From Cytophagaceae bacterium (lineage in GTDB: Bacteria > Bacteroidota > Bacteroidia > Flavobacteriales > Flavobacteriaceae), in the NCBI GenBank assembly GCA_002710685.1, contig PALD01000080.1, positions 288,270-352,269 of the forward strand: a DNA stretch of 64,000 nt, written 5' to 3'. The notes beneath the pieces were generated by a model, which saw only the letters and a list, made by a program, of their open reading frames with translations, was not told where the DNA came from and did no database searches. Positions 48,772-57,673 of this stretch are shown one piece after another. A program made the position numbers and the translations under genes. The first letter of the stretch is position 1. The number at the start of each line of letters is the position of its first letter.

Positions 48772-48868
48772 CAAATCCTAAAGTTATTCTAAAATCACGG
48801 GGATGTGACTCTAATATTTCCGAAATTTAAAACATATAAACACAACCTTAAAAGCATTTACCCTTTTT

Positions 48869-51079
48869 ATGGCAAAGACCATTATTGTTTCAAACCGGTT
48901 ACCATTACAATTAAAAATTGAGAACAAGTCCGTAACAGCCACTGCCAGCGTGGGGGGGCTAGCCACGGGCATGAAATCCGTGCATAGGGACAGCAACGGC
49001 CTCTGGATAGGGTGGACCGGGCTTGTGGAAGAAGATGTGCCCTCTGACCTTGCAGATGATGTCTTTGAGGCCGCCATTGCAGAACAATGTATCCCCGTTA
49101 GCCTTACGGCGAAAGACATCGAGGGGTTTTACTACGGGTTCAGCAACCGCACCATATGGCCCCTGTTCCACTACTTCATGGAGTTTACCGAGTTTGAAAA
49201 GCAAAGCTGGCAGAGCTACAAGGAAGTCAATGAAAAATATGCCGAGGTAGTGCTGGACAACCTCGAGGATGATGATACCGTATGGGTCCATGATTATCAG
49301 CTCATGCTGCTACCCCAGCTCATAAAAAGGGAAAGACCTGATGTTTCCATAGGCTTTTTCCTCCATATTCCCTTTCCATCATACGAGGTATTCAGGACCC
49401 TCCCCTACCGGGAGGAGATTTTAAAGGGCCTCCTGGGAGCAGACCTCATAGGCTTTCATACCTATGATTATGAACGTCACTTCTTAAGTTCGGTCAGCCG
49501 TATATTAAGGTTGGATGTCAGTTTCAACTCCATAACATTTAGGGATAGGTTGGTCACCGTAAACTCCTACCCCATGGGCATCGATTATGAAAAGTTTGAA
49601 AATGCCGCGATAGAGCACAACAAGAAAAACACCCAGGATAAATCTGAGCTTCAACGCAGGCTGGATTCCCACCTGGATGCAGGTGATACAAAAATGATAC
49701 TATCCATTGATAGGCTAGATTACACCAAGGGAATCGCAAACCGTATAAGGGCCTATGAATACTTCCTGGAAAAATATCCTGAATTCAAGGAAAAGGTACG
49801 CCTGGTCATGCTTGCCGTACCCTCAAGAAGCAACGTGCCACAATATCAATTGCTCAAGAAGGAAGTTGATGAACTCGTGGGAAGGATCAACGGGAAGTTC
49901 TCTACCGTGAGCTGGACGCCCATATGGTATTTTTACCGCTCCATGCCGTTCCCCAACCTTATTGACCTCTATACCTCCTGTGATGTGGCACTCCTCACGC
50001 CCATTCGCGATGGTATGAACCTGGTGGCAAAAGAATACATCGCCACGAGAACAGATAAAAAAGGAGTCTTGATACTTAGCGAGATGACCGGTGCTGCCCA
50101 GGAGATGAACGAGGCCCTGCTCATCAACCCTAACAATTTTGAGCAGATTGCCGATACCCTCAAACAAGCCATTGAGATGCCCGAATCAGAACAGGTCAAA
50201 AGAAACAACATCCTTCAAAAGCGTTTAAAACGTTACAATGTAGAAAAATGGGCACGCGATTTCATGACCGGCCTTGAAGAAACAAAAGAAAAATCAGATC
50301 ACGTGAAGGCATTAAAACTCAACCCCACGAGGCAGGAAGAAATGCTCAACGCTTATAGCGAAAGCGACCACCGCATACTCTTCCTGGATTATGACGGCAC
50401 CTTGCGCGGGTTTGTGAACAATCCTGATGATGCAAGCCCAGATGAAGCACTGCTAGAATTGATTGACCAACTTCAACAACAACAAAACACCGAGGTAGTC
50501 ATAATAAGTGGTAGGGACAGGAACACCCTGGGCACCTGGTGGAAGAAAATCCCCATAACCCTTATTGCAGAACACGGCGTCTGGAAAAGGGAAAAGGGAA
50601 AAAACTGGGAAGTCACGGAAAATGTAAAAAAAGACTGGATGCCCAACATCCGTCCTATTCTTGAGACCTATGTAGACCGCACACCGGGTACATTTATTGA
50701 AGAAAAAAACTACTCACTCGCCTGGCATTACCGCAATGCAGATCCTGAACTGGGCGAGATGCGCGCCAATGAACTCAGCACCACCTTAAAAGAACTGACC
50801 AGTAACCATGAGCTGGGCGTGCTGGACGGCAACAAGGTCCTGGAAATAAAGAACAGCGCCATCAACAAGGGCAAAGCAGTCACAAAAGAAATCTTTAAAG
50901 AAGACTATACCTTCATCTTCTCCATAGGTGATGACTGGACAGATGAGTTTATGTTTGAAGAACTGCCAGACGATGCGTACACCGTAAAGGTGGGCATACA
51001 GCAGACCGCCGCAAAATATTATGTTGACGATACCGAAAGTGTCCGTAAATTGCTGCAATCATTCGTAGATGCTGGATAA
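48869..51079 (+). CDS. otsAB: Bifunctional trehalose-6-phosphate synthase/trehalose-phosphatase
   Basis: 736 aa. The N-terminal GT20 domain (1-~465) has G-G-L-A-T-G-M, V-W-V-H-D-Y-Q-L-M-L-L-P and S-I-D-R-L-D-Y-T-K-G-I. The C-terminal HAD phosphatase (~495-736) has F-L-D-Y-D-G-T-L-R (about 504-512), I-I-S-G-R-D and G-D-D-W-T-D-E. All key residues look intact in both halves. It makes trehalose from UDP-glucose and glucose-6-phosphate, for osmotic and desiccation protection. It is divergently transcribed from the GH15 gene with a 97-base shared promoter region, in which I found no good TAnnTTTG. Confidence 0.95.
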   Translation: MAKTIIVSNRLPLQLKIENKSVTATASVGGLATGMKSVHRDSNGLWIGWTGLVEEDVPSDLADDVFEAAIAEQCIPVSLTAKDIEGFYYGFSNRTIWPLFHYFMEFTEFEKQSWQSYKEVNEKYAEVVLDNLEDDDTVWVHDYQLMLLPQLIKRERPDVSIGFFLHIPFPSYEVFRTLPYREEILKGLLGADLIGFHTYDYERHFLSSVSRILRLDVSFNSITFRDRLVTVNSYPMGIDYEKFENAAIEHNKKNTQDKSELQRRLDSHLDAGDTKMILSIDRLDYTKGIANRIRAYEYFLEKYPEFKEKVRLVMLAVPSRSNVPQYQLLKKEVDELVGRINGKFSTVSWTPIWYFYRSMPFPNLIDLYTSCDVALLTPIRDGMNLVAKEYIATRTDKKGVLILSEMTGAAQEMNEALLINPNNFEQIADTLKQAIEMPESEQVKRNNILQKRLKRYNVEKWARDFMTGLEETKEKSDHVKALKLNPTRQEEMLNAYSESDHRILFLDYDGTLRGFVNNPDDASPDEALLELIDQLQQQQNTEVVIISGRDRNTLGTWWKKIPITLIAEHGVWKREKGKNWEVTENVKKDWMPNIRPILETYVDRTPGTFIEEKNYSLAWHYRNADPELGEMRANELSTTLKELTSNHELGVLDGNKVLEIKNSAINKGKAVTKEIFKEDYTFIFSIGDDWTDEFMFEELPDDAYTVKVGIQQTAAKYYVDDTESVRKLLQSFVDAG

Positions 51080-51098
51080 ATCCCTTTAAATCATATTA

Positions 51099-52463
51099 AT
51101 GACAAGATTACTTACGCTTTTATCAGTACTTGGCCTGTTCTGTTTCGCTTCCGCGAAAGCGCAACAAGAAGCACCGCCGTCAAGTGACTCAAGAATTTAT
51201 GACATCATTGACGCCGTCTCTGCCCAAAGGATAGAGCAGGACATACGCACCCTCGCAGGGTTTGGCACCCGCCACACGTTGAGCGATACCGTCTCAGACA
51301 CCCGGGGCATAGGTGCCGCCCGCCGCTGGGTCAAGAGTGAGTTTGAAAAAATTTCGTCAGGTTGTGGAGACTGTCTCCATGTTTTCTATCAAAAGAATTT
51401 CACACCCAAAAAAGACGGCTCAAGGATTGTAAAAGACGTCTGGATAAATAATGTGGTTGCAGTTCAAAAAGGTACAAAATATCCCAATAATTATATCATC
51501 ATGAGCGGTGATATCGATTCGCGCGTGAGTGATTCTAACAATTATACAGATGATTCCCCCGGGGCTAACGACAACGCCAGCGGTATGGCAGGAACCATTG
51601 AGGCTGCACGTGTACTTTCAAAATACAAATTTGAGAACAGTGTGATCTACGTGGGTCTCTCTGGTGAAGAACAAGGTCTTTATGGCGGTGCTGGCCTTGC
51701 GGCCCATGCCAAAGAAAAAGGCTGGAACATCATAGGTATTCTCAACAATGACATGATAGGCAATATCAAGGGGGTTGACGGGGTGATAAGCAACCGTGAC
51801 TTCAGGATTTTTTCTGAGCCCGTCCCTCCCACCGAGACCGAACAGCAAAGAAGGATGCGCAGGTATTATGGTGGTGAAGTAGATGGTATTTCGCGGCAGC
51901 TGGCCCGTTATATCTACACAACCACAAAACAGTACATGCCAGAAATGAACCCCATGATGATCTACCGCTTGGACCGTTTTGGCCGAGGTGGGCACCACCG
52001 CCCCTTTAACGATGTGGGCTTTGCCGGGGTGCGCATCATGGAGGCTCATGAAAATTACACACAGCAGCATCAAGACCTGCGCACCGAGGATGGTATAGAA
52101 TACGGTGACCGTGTAAAGCATGTAAATTTTGATTATGCTGCAAAACTTACCGCGGTAAATGCCATTAACCTGGCAAGCATTGCGTGGGCACCAGCCGCCC
52201 CAGCATCTGTAAACATTGGCGGTGGGGTTGAACCGGCCGCAAAACTGCAATGGTCAAGGGTAGAGGGCGCCGTAGGGTATAAAATCTATTGGAGGGACAC
52301 TACTTCCCCCACGTGGGACCATGACCGTTATGTGGGCGATATTACAGAATTTACCATGACCGGTATTGTGGTTGACAATTACTTTTTTGGCATCTCAGCC
52401 GTGGGGACAGATGGTCATGAAAGCCCCGTGGCCTTCCCTAATGGACTGATAAAGAAAAATTAA
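51099..52463 (+). CDS. Secreted M28-family zinc aminopeptidase with C-terminal fibronectin-like domain
   Basis: 454 aa. Signal peptide ends A-S-A-K-A-Q and is encoded by a palindrome copy (51143-51158). The M28 metal site shows D-D-S-P-G-A-N-D-N-A-S-G, L-S-G-E-E-Q-G-L-Y-G, N-N-D-M-I-G-N and a late E-A-H-E-N. The usual first ligand motif G-H-x-D-S is G-D-I-D-S here: the His is Asp. Residues ~360-450 form an FnIII-like domain (Y-K-I-Y-W-R-D-T). It probably trims peptides outside the cell; it lies directly upstream of an M1 peptidase gene. Confidence 0.85.
   Translation: MTRLLTLLSVLGLFCFASAKAQQEAPPSSDSRIYDIIDAVSAQRIEQDIRTLAGFGTRHTLSDTVSDTRGIGAARRWVKSEFEKISSGCGDCLHVFYQKNFTPKKDGSRIVKDVWINNVVAVQKGTKYPNNYIIMSGDIDSRVSDSNNYTDDSPGANDNASGMAGTIEAARVLSKYKFENSVIYVGLSGEEQGLYGGAGLAAHAKEKGWNIIGILNNDMIGNIKGVDGVISNRDFRIFSEPVPPTETEQQRRMRRYYGGEVDGISRQLARYIYTTTKQYMPEMNPMMIYRLDRFGRGGHHRPFNDVGFAGVRIMEAHENYTQQHQDLRTEDGIEYGDRVKHVNFDYAAKLTAVNAINLASIAWAPAAPASVNIGGGVEPAAKLQWSRVEGAVGYKIYWRDTTSPTWDHDRYVGDITEFTMTGIVVDNYFFGISAVGTDGHESPVAFPNGLIKKN
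51143..51158. repeat. Interspersed palindrome in the M28 signal peptide, TTTCGCTTCCGCGAAA
   Basis: Read F-A-S-A-K directly before the A-Q cleavage region, with a further GCG after the right arm. Confidence 0.8.
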
Positions 52464-52507
52464 TTTCGGTACGGCATTTGTATATTGCACCTCAAATTCA
52501 TTCTTCA

Positions 52508-54136
52508 ATGCATAAATATCTTCTGGCAATGGCGGTTTTGCTCACGGCAACCGTAGCTGCTCAAGAAACTGAAAAACAGTTCACGCACATGGACACCCTG
52601 CGTGGTACCATAACGCCAGAGCGCGCCTGGTGGGACTTATCCCATTACGACCTCAACGTCACGGTAGACCCCGCAAAACAATATTTAAAGGGTATCAACA
52701 TCGTCACCTACAAAGTCCTTAAACCTTACCAGGTCATGCAAATCGACCTGCAAGAACCCATGCAATTGGTCTCGGCCGTGCAGGATGGCAAAGAATTAGC
52801 GATAAAAAAAGAAGGGCTGGCACATTTTATTTCGCTTAAAGCGAAACAAACTCCGGGAGAAGTCAAGAGCGTTATACTCACCTTTAAGGGAAAGCCCAAG
52901 GTTGCACAACGCCCACCCTGGGATGGCGGCTGGACCTGGACCCAGGATTCAAACGGTAAAACCTTTGCCGCTAACGCAAATCAGGGCATAGGTGCCTCCA
53001 TCTGGTGGCCAAACAAGGACCACCCCTATGATGAGGTAGATAGCCTCGACCTGCGCGCCACCGTGCCCGAAGGCCTTGTTGCCGTGGGCAATGGCCGCTT
53101 AGTAGATTCGCTAAAATCAAGAGGGCAAACCACCTATCACTGGAAGGTTGTGAATCCCATCAACAATTATGGTGTAAACATCAACATAGGCGATTACAAG
53201 CATTGGCACGAGACTTTTGATGGTGAAAAAGGAGAACTAGATACTGATTTCTGGGTGCTGCGAGAAGATTTGGCGAAAGCCAAAAAACAGTTCAAGGACG
53301 CACCAAAGATGCTCAAGGCATTTGAATACTGGCTGGGCCCCTACCCCTGGTATGAAGACAGTTATAAACTGGTGCAGGCACCTTACCTGGGCATGGAGCA
53401 TCAGAGCAGCGTGACCTATGGCAACAAGTTTGAAAATGGCTATCTGGGGCGGGACCTATCCGGTTCTGGATGGGGTGAAAAATGGGACTACATCATCATC
53501 CATGAGAGCGCCCACGAGTGGTTTGCAAACAATATCACGGATAAGGATGTGGCAGATATGTGGATTCAGGAAGGGTTTACCACCTATGCCGAAAATCTTT
53601 TTGTAGATTATTACTGGGGCAAAGAGGCCGCCTCTGACTATGTGGTGGGCATGCGCCGTAACATTCGCAATGACCGCCCCATCATAGGCACATACAACGT
53701 GCGTCATGAAGGTAGCGGCGACATGTATTTTAAGGGCGCAAACATATTGCACACATTGCGCCAACTCATAGAAGATGATGAAAAGTGGCGTTCTATTTTG
53801 CGGGGCCTGGGTCAAGAATTTTACCACCAGACCGTGACTTCTGCACAAGTTGAAAAGTATATCAGTGAGCAAAGTGGGATAGATTTGACTCAATTTTGGG
53901 ATCAATACCTGCGAACCACAATGATTCCAAAAATTGAGTATAAGGTAAACGGAGACACGCTAGAATTTAGGTATGTGGATGTGGTAGATAAGTTTGACAT
54001 GCCCGTGCAAGTGGAAATCAATGGAAAAACCGAGTGGATTTATCCATCTGCAAACTGGAAAACCAAAAAATTTGATTCAGAAATCAACGATTTTAAAGTA
54101 GATAGGGATTTTTATATTTACGCTGAGGCGAAATAA
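52508..54136 (+). CDS. Secreted M1-family metallopeptidase
   Basis: 542 aa from ATG 52508, the start of a signal peptide ending T-V-A-A-Q; a TTG 30 bases upstream is less likely. Gluzincin motif H-E-S-A-H-E-W-F (HExxH, about 331-335) with the third ligand Glu in W-I-Q-E-G-F-T-T-Y-A-E. The exopeptidase motif is Y-L-G-M-E-H-Q instead of G-x-M-E-N. It lacks the large C-terminal helical domain of PepN, as usual for secreted flavobacterial M1 enzymes. Located 44 bases after the M28 gene; together they probably complete extracellular peptide breakdown. Confidence 0.9.
   Translation: MHKYLLAMAVLLTATVAAQETEKQFTHMDTLRGTITPERAWWDLSHYDLNVTVDPAKQYLKGINIVTYKVLKPYQVMQIDLQEPMQLVSAVQDGKELAIKKEGLAHFISLKAKQTPGEVKSVILTFKGKPKVAQRPPWDGGWTWTQDSNGKTFAANANQGIGASIWWPNKDHPYDEVDSLDLRATVPEGLVAVGNGRLVDSLKSRGQTTYHWKVVNPINNYGVNINIGDYKHWHETFDGEKGELDTDFWVLREDLAKAKKQFKDAPKMLKAFEYWLGPYPWYEDSYKLVQAPYLGMEHQSSVTYGNKFENGYLGRDLSGSGWGEKWDYIIIHESAHEWFANNITDKDVADMWIQEGFTTYAENLFVDYYWGKEAASDYVVGMRRNIRNDRPIIGTYNVRHEGSGDMYFKGANILHTLRQLIEDDEKWRSILRGLGQEFYHQTVTSAQVEKYISEQSGIDLTQFWDQYLRTTMIPKIEYKVNGDTLEFRYVDVVDKFDMPVQVEINGKTEWIYPSANWKTKKFDSEINDFKVDRDFYIYAEAK
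52830..52846. repeat. Interspersed palindrome inside the M1 gene, TTTCGCTTAAAGCGAAA
   Basis: Read I-S-L-K-A-K in the N-terminal beta domain. Confidence 0.8.
53269..53284. repeat. Second palindrome inside the M1 gene, TTTGGCGAAAGCCAAA
   Basis: Arms TTTGGC/GCCAAA with centre GAAA. Read L-A-K-A-K. Confidence 0.75.
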
Positions 54137-54151
54137 AATCAAGAACATTTC

Positions 54152-54715
54152 ATGCGACCACTACTCTATTTTAAGAATGACACCGCATGGCGAGAGTGGT
54201 TGCATGAAAATCATAAAACCAGTGCTGGCGTTGACCTGGTATTCTACAGGGTAGAAAGCGAGCAAGAAAGCATGCGCTGGGAAGAAGCCGTGCGCGTGGC
54301 CATCTGCTATGGCTGGATTGACAGCACGGTACGCAAGATAGACGATGAAAGGCGCAAGCAGTACTTTTGCCCACGGAAGCCCAAAAGCGTCTGGAGCAAG
54401 GTCAACAAACAGCACATAGAAGACCTCATCGCCGCAGACCTCATGCACGAGAGCGGTCACGCCATCATCGCTCTCGCAAAAGAAAATGGGTCATGGACCG
54501 AGCTGGATGATGTGGAAAACGGCATAATCCCAGCAGATTTACAAGAAGCTTTTGATGCTAATCCCGCTGCTTTTAAAAACTATGAAAATTTTGCCCGGGG
54601 TTACAGGAAAAGCTATCTCTACTGGCTCAATCAAGCAAAACGGGAAACCACAAGACAAACCAGGATTACTGAAATCATTAAGCTCTGTGAGGCGAATGTG
54701 AAGACACGAGGGTGA
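54152..54715 (+). CDS. YdeI/OmpD-associated family protein
   Basis: 187 aa, cytoplasmic (no signal). The pattern W-R-E-W-L-H-E-N-H, then V-A-I-C-Y-G-W-I-D-S-T-V-R-K and F-C-P-R-K-P-K-S-V-W-S-K-V-N is the YdeI-like/OmdA family hallmark. The C-terminal helical part has F-A-R-G-Y-R-K-S-Y-L-Y-W-L. The molecular function of the family is not established. It follows the M1 gene by 15 bases on the same strand and may be co-transcribed. Confidence 0.82.
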   Translation: MRPLLYFKNDTAWREWLHENHKTSAGVDLVFYRVESEQESMRWEEAVRVAICYGWIDSTVRKIDDERRKQYFCPRKPKSVWSKVNKQHIEDLIAADLMHESGHAIIALAKENGSWTELDDVENGIIPADLQEAFDANPAAFKNYENFARGYRKSYLYWLNQAKRETTRQTRITEIIKLCEANVKTRG

Positions 54716-54760
54716 TGGAGAGCCTGGGTTTTTGTAACTTAGGGTCAAACCCTTCACGTT

Positions 54761-55615
54761 ATGAAAAAACTAAACATCCTTTTACTCCTTACAGTGGTAA
54801 CCCTTGCTGCTTGCAAGACCGATAAAAAACCGGAAACAGCAAGTGAACCCCTTGCAGAAGCTCAACCCGAAGCAGAACAACCCACAGATTTTAACGCACT
54901 GCTTGATGCATCACCACGGCATCAGGAGTGGGTTACGCTAGAAAGTAACGGGCGTGAGCTCTATACCTTTGTGGTCTATCCCGAGAAAGCAGATAAGGCA
55001 AAAACAGTAATCGCCATTCATGAAAACCGTGGTCTCAATGACTGGGCACGCTATTTTGCAGACCAACTTGCCGCAAAAGGGTACATCGTCCTGGCTCCAG
55101 ACTTATTGAGCAACGCAGCAGATGGCATCAAGAAAACCACCGATTACAAAAACAGTGATGCTGCACGTGATGGCATCTATGAACTCAAGCCAGATGCCGT
55201 AACCCAGGACCTTGACGCGGTTTTTACTTATGCTCAAAAGATGGATGCCGCAACCGGAGAAGTTGCCGTGGTAGGTTTTTGCTGGGGCGGTTCTCAAACA
55301 TTTAGGTATGCTACAAACAACCCTGACATCACTGAGGCCAACGTATTTTATGGCACGGCACCAGAAGACGCCGAGGCCATTAAAAAAATCAAAGCACCTG
55401 TGTATGGCTATTACGGCGGTGACGATAACCGCGTGAACAGCACCATCGCAAAGACAGACTCCATTATGAAAAAGGCAGGGTTGATCTATGAAACCGTGAT
55501 TTATGAAGGTGCCGGCCATGCCTTTATGCGTCGCGGTGCAGAGGCAGATAGCGATGCCGCAAATAAAAAGGCACATGATGCGGCCTGGGTCCGTTTACTG
55601 GACAAGCTTAAGTAA
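54761..55615 (+). CDS. Dienelactone-hydrolase family lipoprotein
   Basis: 284 aa. Lipobox L-A-A-C (Cys about 18), then a Glu/Pro-rich linker, then an alpha/beta-hydrolase of the dienelactone hydrolase type. The nucleophile is in G-F-C-W-G-G (Cys about 173). An E-N-R-G-L Glu precedes it, and the Asp (G-G-D-D-N) and His (G-A-G-H-A-F) complete the triad. The catalytic Cys is retained as in DLH. The natural substrate is unknown; being a lipoprotein, it acts in the periplasm or on the surface. Confidence 0.85.
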   Translation: MKKLNILLLLTVVTLAACKTDKKPETASEPLAEAQPEAEQPTDFNALLDASPRHQEWVTLESNGRELYTFVVYPEKADKAKTVIAIHENRGLNDWARYFADQLAAKGYIVLAPDLLSNAADGIKKTTDYKNSDAARDGIYELKPDAVTQDLDAVFTYAQKMDAATGEVAVVGFCWGGSQTFRYATNNPDITEANVFYGTAPEDAEAIKKIKAPVYGYYGGDDNRVNSTIAKTDSIMKKAGLIYETVIYEGAGHAFMRRGAEADSDAANKKAHDAAWVRLLDKLK

Positions 55616-55677
55616 TACTTTGCCTTTCGGCGAAAACTTTTCACACATAATCCATTAAAAATCAGAGTGTCATGAAA

Positions 55678-55703
55678 TTTTAGTTTATTTAAAAAAACTA
55701 AAA
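55678..55703. repeat. AT-rich perfect hairpin upstream of the EEP gene
   Basis: TTTTAGTTT (55678-55686), 8-base loop, AAACTAAAA (55695-55703). It ends 9 bases before the ATG at 55713 and could affect translation, or act as a terminator for the hydrolase gene. Confidence 0.5.
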
Positions 55704-55712
55704 CCCAAAGCC

Positions 55713-56732
55713 ATGGCAATCAAACTTTTATGCTGGAATGTAGAATGGATGAACGACCTCTTTGACGGGGACGGCAACTTTAGACCAGATAGTCATAAAC
55801 CGCAACATGCCAAGTCCACCACGGTAAAAAAACGCCGCGAGCAGCTTGCCGGCGTCATTGATGAGATTGCAGCAGAAGTTGTCGTGGTCGTTGAAGGGCC
55901 TAACCGCACCAAGGAACTTCAGCTCTTTTTTGATACAGATGTTGCTGGGACCTGGCATACCTACATACAGAATACTAAGGGCGCCACGCAGTGCCTGGGC
56001 GTGGCAGTGCGCACAGATACAGGAAAGTTTGATGATACCATGCCCTTGCGCAGTTTTAATACTGCAATAGATGAAAGGTTTGATGACTTTATGCTGGATA
56101 GCGAAGATGATGGAATCATTGAGCTTTATAAGTTTGAACGTAAACCAGTGTATGTAGAACTCAAGCTTGTTAATGGTGAACGCTTCCGCATCCTGGGACT
56201 CCACCTTAAGAGCAAGGGAATTTTTGACCTACTGGAGTGGAGCAAATGGTGGGACAAGGCCCTCTCAAACCGCCGAAAGATATTTGCCAGCGCTGCGCAT
56301 CTCAGGGAAAAATTTATAGAACTCTATTATGTAGAGAACGAGACTAAAAACATTCCCCTTATCGTATGTGGAGATATCAACGACGGCCCAGGTTTTGACA
56401 CCAGTGAAAAGAAAATCATGGGCAGTGGCATTGAGCGGTTGATGGGTGATGTATGGAAACCACACACCATACTGGGCAATGCGCTCTATGATACCTATCA
56501 AAGTTTAGATATAAGCACCACGAGGTTCACAGACCCCATTTTTAACTACAACTACAAGTTTCACTATGTGTGGATAGACCATATACTATATACAAACACA
56601 AGACCGGGCTGGGTCAGTAATGGTCAAATACATACAGACATGCAGGAAGGCAAGATATGGACGGTCTATAAGCACGCCTCAGACCATCAGCCCATTTCGG
56701 CAGAAATCAATCTAGAAGATAGGGATGCCTAG
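55713..56732 (+). CDS. Endonuclease/exonuclease/phosphatase (EEP)-superfamily protein
   Basis: 339 aa, no signal peptide. EEP motifs in order: W-N-V-E-W-M-N (about 8-14), V-V-V-E-G-P-N-R (catalytic Glu), L-H-L-K-S-K-G, C-G-D-I-N-D-G-P-G (Asp/Asn) and S-D-H-Q-P-I (terminal His). These support a metal-dependent phosphoesterase, but nuclease and lipid- or nucleotide-phosphatase roles cannot be separated. Its TAG and the TAG of the convergent amidohydrolase gene are both encoded by one CTAG. Confidence 0.78.
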   Translation: MAIKLLCWNVEWMNDLFDGDGNFRPDSHKPQHAKSTTVKKRREQLAGVIDEIAAEVVVVVEGPNRTKELQLFFDTDVAGTWHTYIQNTKGATQCLGVAVRTDTGKFDDTMPLRSFNTAIDERFDDFMLDSEDDGIIELYKFERKPVYVELKLVNGERFRILGLHLKSKGIFDLLEWSKWWDKALSNRRKIFASAAHLREKFIELYYVENETKNIPLIVCGDINDGPGFDTSEKKIMGSGIERLMGDVWKPHTILGNALYDTYQSLDISTTRFTDPIFNYNYKFHYVWIDHILYTNTRPGWVSNGQIHTDMQEGKIWTVYKHASDHQPISAEINLEDRDA

Positions 56733-57550
56733 GCATTTAAAAAACTCGCTGCGTGTTGCGGCAATTTTATTTTCAACTGCGCGGCGATGGCCTCAACAAT
56801 CTCTGGATAGATTACACCAGTAAGCTCATCGCAATATATTTTTGAAAATTCTGTGGCAAGGACGAGTGTGTTCTCTGTATTTTTTGTGATAAACTTCAGG
56901 AAATATCCATTTCCTTGAAAGGTATCGTTTATCCCTGCCGTGGTCTTGATTCCTTGCGGTAATTGTATCGTGGCAAGTGCATCGCACCAGCTTTTCGCGT
57001 AAGCGTCATAACGGGCATTATCAATATTTGCCGTACCCAGGTTCACCACGGGCACTTCCCTATCCCACCGCTTCCAGTTATAGGAGTGCATGTCATAAAC
57101 TATCACGCGCCCATGAAGGGATTCCAGTTTTGAAATCAGGGCATGCACCACCTCGTAAAAGGCCTCATGCTTGGCAAGGCTCTTATGCTTTTGATGTTCA
57201 TCAAGTGGTTTGCGCCAAAGTTTTTTACCCCAGGCATCTTCATAGATTGCAGCATCTGGCGCGCGGTTCAGGTCATACTCAAACCGGCTGTCGCGACCGG
57301 CAATGACTATGGGTTGCGTTTCCACGAAATATTTTGTGCAGGGGTCTTCTTCATACCAGCGGTCATGCTCAGTATGCAGGCAGTTTTCCCACAGTTCTTT
57401 GCGAAACTGGTGCCCATCATGCACCGCACCACAAACCACTGGTGCATATTCCTCAATTTTTAGGGTAAAGGAATAATCTTCCGCGACAGCGTGAAAGGGT
57501 TGCTCATCGCGTATCTTGCCTATAATATCTTCAATGGATAATCTCTCCAT
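56729..57550 (-). CDS. N-formylglutamate amidohydrolase family protein (HutG/COG3741-like)
   Basis: 273 aa. The family pattern is present: V-V-C-G-A-V-H-D-G-H-Q-F near the start, D-L-N-R-A-P, V-I-V-Y-D-M-H-S-Y-N-W-K-R and a late A-T-E-F-S-K-I-Y-C-D-E. The HutG reaction removes formate from N-formyl-glutamate in histidine degradation, but no hut genes are nearby. It lies 123 bases behind the glutathione-synthetase-like ATP-grasp gene on the same strand. In other genomes this type of pair often occurs with a DUF1704 ('QEGLA') protein, which is absent here. It probably acts on a product of the ligase; inference. Confidence 0.8.
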   Translation of the reverse strand: MERLSIEDIIGKIRDEQPFHAVAEDYSFTLKIEEYAPVVCGAVHDGHQFRKELWENCLHTEHDRWYEEDPCTKYFVETQPIVIAGRDSRFEYDLNRAPDAAIYEDAWGKKLWRKPLDEHQKHKSLAKHEAFYEVVHALISKLESLHGRVIVYDMHSYNWKRWDREVPVVNLGTANIDNARYDAYAKSWCDALATIQLPQGIKTTAGINDTFQGNGYFLKFITKNTENTLVLATEFSKIYCDELTGVIYPEIVEAIAAQLKIKLPQHAASFLNA

Positions 57551-57673
57551 ATTTCTTTTTTATTGAATCTTCTCGATACCATTTACCTCACAAACCACCA
57601 ATGGTTGAACTGAAATACTTAAACAACCTGCGGGGTATGGACTGCCTGTTGCTACTGCAAACTTTTTATTGTG

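Noticed and set aside
57551..57673. Open frame continuing after the ATP-grasp stop codon, suggestive of a precursor peptide or read-through
   Set aside because: There is no start codon in the gap and the text resembles low-complexity intergenic sequence. I found no reason to propose stop read-through or a ribosomally made peptide.
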